Part shown: one piece after another, positions 34,131 through 43,045 of the stretch
Position numbering within the stretch: position 1 is the first letter of the stretch
How the letters are laid out: each line of letters begins with the position of its first letter
From: Candidatus Poribacteria bacterium
Lineage (GTDB): Bacteria; Poribacteria; WGA-4E; UBA9662
Reading direction: 5' to 3'
Length of the DNA: 57,353 nt
NCBI GenBank assembly: GCA_002709695.1
Contig: PAQF01000042.1
Span: 1-57,353, forward strand
Notes under the pieces: generated by a model
Database searches by the model: none
Seen by the model: only the letters and a program-made list of their open reading frames with translations
What the model was told of the DNA's origin: nothing
Made by a program: the position numbers and the translations under genes

Positions 34131-35044
34131 TGAAGTGCCGGCCGGAGAAAACCTTTATGGTTTTCAAGGAGTTGCGTGGCACTCTCCCTATTGAGTTTCT
34201 TAGTGATCATAATGATTGCGGTTTTTGCCCGACCTTCAGCTTCTATAAGTTTCTGTTTAGCAGTTTGGAAATTGCACCCTGTGATATTCATAATGATCCT
34301 CAGGGCTCGATCTGTCATCTTTTGGTTTGAAGCTTTAACATCCACCATTAAATTGCCATAGACTTTACCTTGCTGGATCATGGAAGCTGTTGTCAGAATA
34401 TTCAGAACTAGCTTAGTCGCTGTACCTGACTTGAGTCGTGTCGATCCCGCTATGATTTCAGGTCCTACGATTGGTGCGATGACATAATCTGCGATTTCTT
34501 GGACGTAATTACTTGGTGGTGTACAACAGATTATTCCTGCTTGGGCACCGATCTTTTTGGCTTCCTTCATACCGCCGAGGACATATGGCGTTCGGCCACT
34601 ACTGGCAATGCCGATGACAAGATCAAGGTCAGTAACATTGTGCTCACGAATGGCTTTCGCACCAGCATTATCTTGATCTTCTTCTGCTTCAACAGGATTT
34701 CGCAAGGCAAAATCTCCTCCCGCAATGATTCCTTGTACCATATTGGGGGCTGAGCCGAAGGTTGGTGGACACTCTGATGCATCTAGAACTCCCAATCGCC
34801 CACTAGTACCAGCTCCAATATAAAATAGCCTCCCACCGGAGCTGAAAGTTGCTGTAATTGCTTCTACAACGATAACAATTGCATCAGTTTCTGCTTCAAC
34901 TGCCGATAGTGCGGTCCGATCTTCCTGATGGAAAATCTTCACAATTTCAGCTGTTGATTTGAGATCAATATCAACCGAATTCTGGTTTTGTTGTTCAGTG
35001 AGCAATTTTCCAAGGCTAACTGGATTCATTGATCTAGAGGTCAT
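34124..35044 (-). CDS. murQ: N-acetylmuramic acid 6-phosphate etherase (MurQ)
   Basis: 306 residues, a SIS-domain lyase. YIGAGTSGRLGVLDASECPP (about 75-94) is the family signature with a catalytic Glu. Further on are IIAGGDFALRNPVEAEED, SGRTPYVLGG and the C-terminal helix-rich end. MurQ cleaves the lactyl ether of MurNAc-6-phosphate to GlcNAc-6-phosphate in peptidoglycan or amino-sugar recycling. This fits the ROK kinase and SIS isomerase genes at 50-51.7 kb. It follows the glyoxalase-like gene by 18 nt on the same strand. Confidence 0.93.
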   Translation of the reverse strand: MTSRSMNPVSLGKLLTEQQNQNSVDIDLKSTAEIVKIFHQEDRTALSAVEAETDAIVIVVEAITATFSSGGRLFYIGAGTSGRLGVLDASECPPTFGSAPNMVQGIIAGGDFALRNPVEAEEDQDNAGAKAIREHNVTDLDLVIGIASSGRTPYVLGGMKEAKKIGAQAGIICCTPPSNYVQEIADYVIAPIVGPEIIAGSTRLKSGTATKLVLNILTTASMIQQGKVYGNLMVDVKASNQKMTDRALRIIMNITGCNFQTAKQKLIEAEGRAKTAIIMITKKLNRESATQLLENHKGFLRPALHH

Positions 35045-35062
35045 AGGATGTATGTGTATGAT

Positions 35063-35479
35063 TTATGACAATTCTTTCTCATAGCCATCGGTATCTTCTT
35101 CAGCTCGTTCCAGTAGCTCGATTTCATATCCATCAGGGTCATCAATGAATGCCATCTTTAGGCCTGTTGGAAAGGTCTCACGCCAGCCATCTGGCCAAAT
35201 TTCAATGCCTTTTTTTTCCAATTCGTCGCAGAAGCCTATTAGATCCGGAACACCGATAGCAAAGTGCATAAGATCTTCCGGTACATTGAGATCATAATCG
35301 TCAGAGTATGTGAGCTCTAGATGATGTGGGTTACCGGGCAGCTCAAGGTGAACGATTTGATTGCCGTCCGGTGATTTTTCGCTTCGGCTGAGCACTCGAA
35401 ATCCTAAAAGATCTTGATACCATTTAATTGATTTATCTAGGTCGCTAACACGTACACGTGTATGTAGAAAAACAGCCAT
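35063..35479 (-). CDS. Lactoylglutathione lyase-like VOC protein
   Basis: 138 residues from the preferred start (ATG 35479, GGAGAAA 6-12 nt upstream). A longer frame exists but adds a non-conserved hydrophobic stretch. The vicinal-oxygen-chelate fold shows in LHTRVRVSDLDKSIKWY, HHLELTYSDDYD, HFAIGVPDL and FIDDPDGYEIELLER. Positions of His and Glu fit the metal ligands of glyoxalase I (GloA), which converts the methylglyoxal-glutathione adduct. The exact substrate is not proven. The C terminus is acidic. Confidence 0.87.
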   Translation of the reverse strand: MAVFLHTRVRVSDLDKSIKWYQDLLGFRVLSRSEKSPDGNQIVHLELPGNPHHLELTYSDDYDLNVPEDLMHFAIGVPDLIGFCDELEKKGIEIWPDGWRETFPTGLKMAFIDDPDGYEIELLERAEEDTDGYEKELS

Positions 35480-35992
35480 GCCAATTTTCTCCATTTGTAG
35501 TTTAAATTGCTTGTAAGAAAATAATATCACAATACAACAAATCGTAGCAAGTGGACGAAAAAAATAATTATTTATGTTTAAGTAGATTATTTGGATAGAC
35601 AAACCAGTATTTACAATAAGTTTATTTCGGTTAATAAACTTGCCCCTCTCCCCCAAAAATATATTTTACTAAAAAAATAGTTTCATGAAATAATTTTGAT
35701 TCTAGGTGTTACTAGGAGTAATCATGTATTATTAGCAATTTACTCATTATTGATTTTTCAATTTGTTCCTTTAGCCTATTCTCCATTCAGAAAATAGGGC
35801 GAGGGGTTTTTTTGTTGTAACACAGTTTGAATTGGTTACAATATACTAACGAGAGAAATCAAAATTCGAGAACCCCGCGTTGCGTGGTGAATTGTGTTGG
35901 GAATCATTTATTTGCTAAGATGGAACTAAATCTATACCATCAGTTTGAGATAATTACAAATTGAACAGTAAAAAAATGTCTGTTGAGAGATC
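35480..35992. other. Intergenic control region of the surface operon
   Basis: About 510 AT-rich bases between divergent genes. A perfect 7-bp inverted repeat TTGTAAC (35815-35821)/GTTACAA (35835-35841) contains a promoter-like pair TTGTAA, 16 nt, TACAAT (35837-35842). No gene is seen. Confidence 0.5.
35815..35842 (+). promoter_or_regulatory. Promoter-like pair within a 7-bp inverted repeat
   Basis: TTGTAA (35815-35820) and TACAAT (35837-35842) have a 16-nt spacer and lie at the two ends of the inverted repeat TTGTAAC/GTTACAA (13-nt spacer). The start codon of the surface-protein gene is 151 nt downstream, leaving a long 5' leader. The assignment is tentative. Confidence 0.35.
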
Positions 35993-37609
35993 ATGAGAGC
36001 TTGGGTTTTGTTAATTCATTTAGGTTTGCTAATTGTTGTGTTTTTGCCGATTTTAGAGGCGGAAATCGGGTATATATTGACAGATCCGTTTACTTTTGAT
36101 ACGCGTCTTACACCAACAATTGAATCCGTGTCACCATCCGAAGGGACATTCTTTGGAGGAAGACAGGTCACTGTCCTTGGCACTAACTTTGTTGTTGGGA
36201 AAACTGCTGTGAAATTGGGGGAGAACTATGGCCTAGATATAGTGGTGAAATCTGATACTGAGATTGTTCTCAAGACGCCAAGTAGTCTTCAAGCATCTGT
36301 TGATGTTACCGTTATTAATCCGGGGGATATGGTTGTAATCCTTGAGGATGGGTTTCAGTATGTTGATCCTACCGTGTCAACCATCCGGTTGACTACCAAC
36401 CCAAAAACTTTGGTTGCTGATGGTACTAATATTGCAACCATCACTATTCAATTATTTGATCAAGATAATCAGTTGGTTACAGATGAGTTAGTTAAGTTGT
36501 CTGTTAGTCTTGGCACAATTGATGATCCAGTGTTCAACCATGACGAAAAAGTGTATCGTGCAAAGTTTACGTCCCCTGTGGTAATTGGTGACGCTATTGT
36601 TTCGGCGGAGGCCGAAAATGGGAAGATTGCTACATCAAAAATCACGCTTGTTGAACGGAAAGTATCGACATCAAAATCAATTGTGTCAGTAGAACCTTCT
36701 GCTAATGTTGCTGCCGATGGTAAATCGACTGCGACCATTAGTGTGACATTGCTTGATGAACGAGGTGTTCCTATTGCAGGCAAAAAAGTCATAATCCGTT
36801 CGGATGGTAAGGTTACAATCACAGTACCACCTCTGACGGATAGTGAAGGAAAGACAATAGCTAAAATCAGTTCTATCCATCCAAAGACCGTTATGTTGAC
36901 GACGTCGGTGAAAGGGAATCCTCTCCTTGATAAGCCTGTTGTACACTTCACTGTAGATGGTGTAAAAAATGCAACAAGTTCTAATCAGATAATAATTTTG
37001 GCTCTTGATGTCAATAAGGATGATGAAATTGATGTACTTGATCTTGTTCAGGTTGCTTCTATGTTTGGTCGGGTAACACAAGGGTTAATGGAGGATGTAA
37101 ATCGCGATGGGATAGTTAACATTTTCGATTTGATGCAGATCGCATTGAATCTGGGGCAAAATGTGTTTGCTTCCCCATCTATTTTCGATCAGCAATTTGA
37201 TGTTATCAAAAGTCTTAATCAAGATGCTATACGTTCTTCTGTTATTGCTCTCAAGGGATTAGCGGATAGCCGAACGATATACGCGATTGAAATTCTTGAG
37301 ACTCTTTTGGTTCCACAACGGACACAGTTACGGCAAAATTATCCTAACCCATTTAATCCTGAAACTTGGATTCCATATGATCTTGGAGGAGATGCTAGCG
37401 TAACTATTGAAGTTTACGATATTACAGGCCACATTGTTAAAAGGTTTGATTTAGGTCATCAGATAGCAGGGCGTTATCGTGATAGAGCAAAGGCTTTATT
37501 TTGGAATGGACGCAGTGAGAATGGAGAGCGAGTGGCGAGTGGTATCTATTATATAAAATTCATTGCAGATGAAGTTATTCAAATATGTCAATTGGCTATT
37601 GTGAAATAA
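35993..37609 (+). CDS. Secreted IPT/Ig-like protein with dockerin and C-terminal surface tag
   Basis: 538 residues. It has a signal peptide (about 1-24), then an IPT/TIG domain (TIESVSPSEGTFFGGRQVTV), two invasin-like Ig repeats (each with a VADGTNIATI or AADGKSTATI start), then a dockerin-like pair (DVNKDDEIDVLDLV, DVNRDGIVNIFDLM) and the tag (YPNPFNPETWIPYDL to GERVASGIYY), ending AIVK. The tag and domain mix indicate export and surface display. Its stop codon overlaps the next start by one base (TAATG), so translation is coupled. It is the first gene of a three-gene surface operon. Confidence 0.9.
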   Translation: MRAWVLLIHLGLLIVVFLPILEAEIGYILTDPFTFDTRLTPTIESVSPSEGTFFGGRQVTVLGTNFVVGKTAVKLGENYGLDIVVKSDTEIVLKTPSSLQASVDVTVINPGDMVVILEDGFQYVDPTVSTIRLTTNPKTLVADGTNIATITIQLFDQDNQLVTDELVKLSVSLGTIDDPVFNHDEKVYRAKFTSPVVIGDAIVSAEAENGKIATSKITLVERKVSTSKSIVSVEPSANVAADGKSTATISVTLLDERGVPIAGKKVIIRSDGKVTITVPPLTDSEGKTIAKISSIHPKTVMLTTSVKGNPLLDKPVVHFTVDGVKNATSSNQIIILALDVNKDDEIDVLDLVQVASMFGRVTQGLMEDVNRDGIVNIFDLMQIALNLGQNVFASPSIFDQQFDVIKSLNQDAIRSSVIALKGLADSRTIYAIEILETLLVPQRTQLRQNYPNPFNPETWIPYDLGGDASVTIEVYDITGHIVKRFDLGHQIAGRYRDRAKALFWNGRSENGERVASGIYYIKFIADEVIQICQLAIVK

Positions 37610-40518
37610 TGAGACCTGTAATTTGCCTTCTTATTTATTTGATTGTTTTGTTGGTAGGTTTTGGTCTGGGGTGTAGTCAGGATAAGCCCGATCTTGGGAT
37701 TGAGGGTTCTATAGTTGGGGAGGATGGTCAGCCGATTTCGTCAGCTATTGTTAGTATAGATGGTGCTGAAAATCAATCCATTATGGCAGATGATATGGGG
37801 CGGTTCTTTATTGGTGATGTTACGAGTGGAGTATACCAGGTTAGTGTCACCAAAGCTGGCTATAATGTTCATCGTAAAAGATTCGAAATTATCGATAAAA
37901 TTTTATCTAATAATGTTGTGCTTGAAAGGGAAGGGTCTCAAACAATATTTGGTAAAGTTGTGGATATGGACAGTTCTGATCCGGTTCCGCACGCTGAGTT
38001 GACAATAGATCAAATAGATGAAGTGGTGAAAAGTGATGACCAAGGTATATTTCGATTTACTAGGAAACTAATACCAGGGATGCATACTGTTAAGGCTGAA
38101 GTCGCAGGGTATCAGGCTTCAAGTATACAGGTTAAGGTTGGTTTGGGAGAACCTGCTAGTGCAGATATCCTGATGATTCGATTGCAACCGATACTAACTA
38201 TTACAGATAGTGTCGTTATATTTGCGAGAGATGAAACCCATAAGATTGTAACTATTGCTAATGAAGGTACAGGTGAATTGTCTTGGACCATCACCTATCC
38301 ACAGTTAGATTGGCTCAAGATTTTTCCAACTCAAGGGGAAATCACGAACAGTAACACCGTTGTCAATATTGTTGTGGACCAAGAAATGGTAAAGTCTCAT
38401 CAACCGTCAAAGACTTTGCATTTCACATCTAATGGAGGAAGCAAAAAATTAGAAATAAGTGTAACTAGCAAAACGGCTTTGTTGAATGTATCGTCTAGGC
38501 AAATTAATTTTGGAGTTGACCGGGATAGTGCGACACTGCGTATAGAAAATATTGGTGGAGGGGTATTGAAATGGAGAGTATCAGCTAAACAAACATGGTT
38601 GTCTGTAAGGCCTTTTGAGGGTGTAACACGTCAAATCCCCTCGGTTGTTAGCATCCGTGTTGACCGAAACAAATTGAATGTACCTGGTCGCTACAAACAT
38701 GAGGTTCAGGTAATGAGTAACGGAGGTATTACTAGAATTGAGCTCATATTGGTTATTCCTACGCAGCCGAAGTTACAGGTTTCTTCGGAAAACATCGATT
38801 TTGGTTCAGAACTGCGAGTGACAGATTTAATCATTAAAAATGAAGGTACAGGTGAATTGTTTTGGGAACTCAAATTCCCAATGACGGATTGGTTGAAGGT
38901 GGATCCACGGCAGGGTATTACGAACGGTAGCAGATCCTCCGTAATTACTCTTAGAGCAGATCGCAATTTGGTGGTACCAGGTGAATACAAAATGCCAGTA
39001 TCGATAGAAACAAATGTTGGGGTAGGAAAAGTGATGGCTAGTATGTTGGTCAAAAAACCTCGCATATTGACGAATCCTGAGAGACTTGATTTTAGCGCGT
39101 ACATTGACACGAAAACGATTATTATTTCTAGGGATGGATATGGGTCGGTTGATTGGGATTTAGTTCCGGAGGCTAAATGGGTTTTTGCAACACCGACAAG
39201 GGGGATTGTTTCAGATGATAGGGTTGAGATTCAAATTACTATTGATCGTAAAGGGATGTTACAGGGAGTAAATGGCACACAGCTCGAAATTCTTGCAGAG
39301 AAAGCTGATGAAACTAGGATTGTGATTCCAGTTACCGTTGATGTGTTGCCCGATATTCGTGTGATCGTGCGAGATATTCGCAGTCGTATTCCGGTTAGAG
39401 GTGCTTTTACATTGAATGGTTTAACTGACCTTAATGGTGTGGTAGAGTTCAAAAATTTCAAACAGCTAATTATAAATGACAAAGTTGAGGTGGGAGGATA
39501 TATTGATCAAGATTATAGGCTTCAAGTCAATATCACAGATAGTGCGTTAGTTGAGAAAACGGTCTGGTTAACTCCATTACCAAAACTCATTCGTACGGTA
39601 GAAAGCGTAGATTTTGATTATCCTGCTGAAATCATCCTTTCTTCTGATGGTATGTTCGCATATATTACTAACATGCAAGGTAACAGCATCACAAAAATGC
39701 GTACTGATACAGATAAAGTTTTGGCTACACTTGATTTGTCTAGTGATGGTTTTGAACCAATTGGGCTTGATCTTAATTCCATTACTGGTGAGATATATGT
39801 GGTTAATAGCATTTTTGAACCGGAGTGGATGGCTCGTGCACGTGCGGATGATATGGTGTCTGATACCGTTTCGATTGTTGATTCTAACTTTCGGCGCTCG
39901 AAGAAGGTGGTCGTTGGTAGACGGCCTGTTGATGTTGCTGTTGATTCTATGCGCAATAATCTGTATGTTGCCAATAGTTTATCCCGAACCATTTCTGTGA
40001 TTGATTTAATAAGTCATGAGATTGTCACTGAAATTGAAGTTGAAGGTATGCCAAATCGGTTGGCACTTGTGGGAACCCATCTGTATTGTGCTTCTGATCG
40101 TAGTGTTGTTGTTATTGATACGAAACTTGGGCGAGTAACCAGCATAATCCGGAATATTGGACATCAGCCAGTAGATCTTATTTCAGATGGTGAACAATAT
40201 CTGTATATCATTAACAACTCAAGTAGCAACGTTAGCATTGTCAATACACTAACGCAAACTGTAGTTAAAACTCTCTCTGTTGGTCTTCGTCCGGTTCGGG
40301 CAACTATAAGCAAATCTGGGTTGCTTTATGTTGTTAATCAAGGGCATAGGGCATTGTCAATAATTTCTCGGGTTGGCCAGGGATGGCAAGTGATTGAGGA
40401 AACTATACCAATTAACTCTGATTCTTATGGTGTTGCTGTTTTGCCTGATGACAGCAAGGTCTACTTGGTTCGGTCGCGCAGCGCAGTTATTGATGTCGTT
40501 GGTTTTAGTGGGCTTTAG
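37609..40518 (+). CDS. Surface lipoprotein with regulatory-like, BACON and beta-propeller domains
   Basis: 969 residues. The start ATG 37609 overlaps the preceding stop. The lipobox VGFGLGC makes it a lipoprotein. Domains in order: two carboxypeptidase-regulatory-like repeats (about 30-190, GSIVGEDGQPISSA), about four BACON-like beta domains (each with EGTGEL or similar and a DWLK stretch), then a YVTN-type beta-propeller (about 650-960, NLYVANSLSRTISVIDL). BACON domains often bind mucin or carbohydrate. No enzyme motif is seen. The next gene starts one base after the stop. Confidence 0.85.
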   Translation: MRPVICLLIYLIVLLVGFGLGCSQDKPDLGIEGSIVGEDGQPISSAIVSIDGAENQSIMADDMGRFFIGDVTSGVYQVSVTKAGYNVHRKRFEIIDKILSNNVVLEREGSQTIFGKVVDMDSSDPVPHAELTIDQIDEVVKSDDQGIFRFTRKLIPGMHTVKAEVAGYQASSIQVKVGLGEPASADILMIRLQPILTITDSVVIFARDETHKIVTIANEGTGELSWTITYPQLDWLKIFPTQGEITNSNTVVNIVVDQEMVKSHQPSKTLHFTSNGGSKKLEISVTSKTALLNVSSRQINFGVDRDSATLRIENIGGGVLKWRVSAKQTWLSVRPFEGVTRQIPSVVSIRVDRNKLNVPGRYKHEVQVMSNGGITRIELILVIPTQPKLQVSSENIDFGSELRVTDLIIKNEGTGELFWELKFPMTDWLKVDPRQGITNGSRSSVITLRADRNLVVPGEYKMPVSIETNVGVGKVMASMLVKKPRILTNPERLDFSAYIDTKTIIISRDGYGSVDWDLVPEAKWVFATPTRGIVSDDRVEIQITIDRKGMLQGVNGTQLEILAEKADETRIVIPVTVDVLPDIRVIVRDIRSRIPVRGAFTLNGLTDLNGVVEFKNFKQLIINDKVEVGGYIDQDYRLQVNITDSALVEKTVWLTPLPKLIRTVESVDFDYPAEIILSSDGMFAYITNMQGNSITKMRTDTDKVLATLDLSSDGFEPIGLDLNSITGEIYVVNSIFEPEWMARARADDMVSDTVSIVDSNFRRSKKVVVGRRPVDVAVDSMRNNLYVANSLSRTISVIDLISHEIVTEIEVEGMPNRLALVGTHLYCASDRSVVVIDTKLGRVTSIIRNIGHQPVDLISDGEQYLYIINNSSSNVSIVNTLTQTVVKTLSVGLRPVRATISKSGLLYVVNQGHRALSIISRVGQGWQVIEETIPINSDSYGVAVLPDDSKVYLVRSRSAVIDVVGFSGL

Positions 40519-40519
40519 T

Positions 40520-42376
40520 ATGTTGGTATCTTTGGAAGATCTGAAAAAATGGTTGAAGTACATTCTGCAGGGATTTTGTGTGATTTTTTCTAGGATTATG
40601 TTTCGGCTTACATTTATTGTAATCTTAGTTTGCGGAATTCTTATGGTTTTCACGCGGCTAAGCTATGCATATGTTGAAACGCTGAAAGGAGATGCTCAAT
40701 CTGTTAGTAATTATATTCAACTTACTTCCTTGGATTATGGTGTAAGTGGGCAACTTGAATTTAGAAGATTGAGATTAGGAGAACGATGGAAAGTGGAAGG
40801 AGAGTTTTGGATTGGTGGTGGCCGAGGCGGCCACGCACTTTATATTTACGTTTGGTCGCGAGGAACACCAACTTCAGAGGATGAGGCCAAGCGCCAATAT
40901 TCGATTAATTACAATGAGTATACGAACACCATTCACTTGAAATATGATGGTGTGGACTTGATACCCCCTGTTCAGGAATTGGGTATTTCTAGCTCGAGCT
41001 GGCGCCACTTTCAAGTTGAGTTTCGGCATGGTTTTTTTTACATCTACTTAGATCGTGAACTCAAAATTTCTTGCCTAGACCCAGAATATACAAGACGAAT
41101 GTCAAATGTTAGATCAGGTATTGGGGCGCGAACAGGAGGGATTCATAATGAACATCGAGTTCGACTGATAACTTGGACAGTTAATGGAAAGGTTGAGGCA
41201 CCATCTCTGGATAATGCTAATCTACCTCCAATTATTACTAATGCTCGGGTTCAACAGGTTCCGAATACGACACTTGTTGAAATTTTGTATGATCTAGAGG
41301 ACTTAGATGGTGATTTGATGACTATTGCTATTGAGTTGTCATCAGATGGTGGTGAGACTTTCAATGTGCCTGTAGAGAATTTTAGTGGGGATGTGGGTTT
41401 AAATATATCAAGTGGGCTTGATAAGCGTATTATTTGGTATGCTGGGATTGATATGCCTCATGTGCTTGGTGTGGATTATATAGCGAGAATTACCGGGAAT
41501 GATGGTTTTGATATTGAAAAGGAAGATGAAATATTGGAGGAGGCGCCTATAGACGAGGAAGAAGATTTGGTTAGACCTCCGGACGAAGGTTTAATCAGAC
41601 CTCCGACGGAAGAAGAATCAACTAGTTACGAGATTCGAGGAGAGCAGGAAATTGTCTGGTTGAAAGACGGGGCTGCAATGCGTTTTATTCGTGGTGGAGA
41701 GTTTGACATGGGATCGAATCAGAGTCCAGAAGAGTTTCCTACTCATCCCGTTTCGGTTGGTTCATTCTACATGGATGTGAATGAGATTACTGTGGGGCAG
41801 TACAAGTTATTTATAGAGGAGACCGATTATAAATCACCGAACTGGAAAGATGTAGAAATATATTCACCTACGGATGCTCATCCCATGATAGAGGTAAATT
41901 GGCATGATGCTATGTCGTATGCTGAATGGGCAGACAAGCGTTTGCCAACAGAAGCCGAGTGGGAGTATGCAGCACGTGGTGGTCTGATCCACAATGTTTA
42001 TGTTTGGGGGAATGAAGAGCCTGATTTGGAAGAAGCAAACTATGGCAATATAGTAAAACAAACAACGGTGGGTGGCACGTACGAACCGAATGGATATGGT
42101 TTACACGATATGGCAGGGAATGTCTGGGAATGGTGTATAGATGAGTTTCAGGGGGATTTTTATTCCAAAAGTGGTCGGGTTAATCCATTGGCTGGTGAAC
42201 TCCTGTTAGAAGAAATATTATCTGATTATAAATTGATTAGCACTGAAAGAGTAAGTCGTGGAGGAAGTTTTGAAACATTCCCTGCCTTTATACGTGTCAG
42301 TTTTCGTGATTCTAGACCCCCAAGCTGGAAATTTAATCGTGTTGGTTTTCGTTGTATTATACCAATTGGCTATTGA
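40520..42376 (+). CDS. Secreted FGE/SUMF1-like protein lacking the catalytic cysteines
   Basis: 618 residues from ATG 40520. There is a signal or membrane segment around 28-50, then a beta-sandwich region (about 70-240, LamG-like in character), an Asp/Glu-rich linker near 380-400, and a formylglycine-generating-enzyme-type domain at the C terminus (GGEFDMGSNQSPEEFPTHPV, RLPTEAEWEYAARGG, DMAGNVWEW, SRGGSF, VGFRCI). In active FGE two cysteines follow RGGSW within a few residues; here the stretch reads RGGSFETFPAFI, so both are missing. It probably serves a structural or binding role, as in many SUMF1-fold proteins. Confidence 0.83.
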   Translation: MLVSLEDLKKWLKYILQGFCVIFSRIMFRLTFIVILVCGILMVFTRLSYAYVETLKGDAQSVSNYIQLTSLDYGVSGQLEFRRLRLGERWKVEGEFWIGGGRGGHALYIYVWSRGTPTSEDEAKRQYSINYNEYTNTIHLKYDGVDLIPPVQELGISSSSWRHFQVEFRHGFFYIYLDRELKISCLDPEYTRRMSNVRSGIGARTGGIHNEHRVRLITWTVNGKVEAPSLDNANLPPIITNARVQQVPNTTLVEILYDLEDLDGDLMTIAIELSSDGGETFNVPVENFSGDVGLNISSGLDKRIIWYAGIDMPHVLGVDYIARITGNDGFDIEKEDEILEEAPIDEEEDLVRPPDEGLIRPPTEEESTSYEIRGEQEIVWLKDGAAMRFIRGGEFDMGSNQSPEEFPTHPVSVGSFYMDVNEITVGQYKLFIEETDYKSPNWKDVEIYSPTDAHPMIEVNWHDAMSYAEWADKRLPTEAEWEYAARGGLIHNVYVWGNEEPDLEEANYGNIVKQTTVGGTYEPNGYGLHDMAGNVWEWCIDEFQGDFYSKSGRVNPLAGELLLEEILSDYKLISTERVSRGGSFETFPAFIRVSFRDSRPPSWKFNRVGFRCIIPIGY

Positions 42377-43045
42377 ACAGCTCATTGATTTTTCCTCCTT
42401 TCTCTCTGAGAATACCAGGAACTTGCAGCCTGTCTTTTGTAACCATGATTCATTAGAACTTTAAATTAATGGGATAAGTGTATGAAGCCCAAGCTCTCAT
42501 ATGTGGCGCTGCGTGGTAGTTCTGAGCATTTAGATTTCGGTTTGGTTGGAAGTGGAAGATTCCATCTGGACAATGAGCTAGACTGAAGTACCTGATGTGA
42601 TCGTCTATTAGACATCGAAAAGAAGTTTTATTAACTATGGGATTCAATGCTATCTATGTATGCTAGGAAGGGGCTTATAAGTTGGAACTAATACACTTGG
42701 AAATTTTTGATGTGTAGACTTAGAATCCTGTTCTTCACTGAAAACTCAAAGATGGAGCCAACTGCCTGTTTTTAGGCATTGAACCAATCTTGGTGTTTTC
42801 ACTGGTAACGTATCTGCGATGTGTTCTTGAATGTACTTTTTCTAATTTTACTTTTTTGTGGTAACCTCCCATTAGATTTGTTAGTTCATGCATTTGTGTG
42901 TTTAAAAATTTCCTTGTTGGTTGAATGGAGCGTTAACATAGTAAAAGGTAATTGCTTGTTAAAATTAGTTTGTTCATGATACTATGGAACTCATTGTTTA
43001 ATTTTATAATTTCAATCTACTATATTTGTTTAGTGAGTCATTAAA
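42377..43045. other. Long intergenic region before the phosphofructokinase gene
   Basis: About 670 bases without a convincing gene. A 34-codon frame starting at 42482 has no family match. No RNA gene or clear terminator is seen. The region is AT-rich near the 3' end and contains a TTATAAT box about 40 bases upstream of 43046, but without a good -35 pair. Confidence 0.45.

Noticed and set aside
36469-36951. A 160-codon frame on the minus strand within the Ig/dockerin gene
   Set aside because: Low-complexity antisense frame (many Thr, Ser and Val) opposite a well-supported gene.
42482-42586. A 34-codon frame in the intergenic region before the phosphofructokinase
   Set aside because: No family match, weak start signal and no membrane or signal segment.
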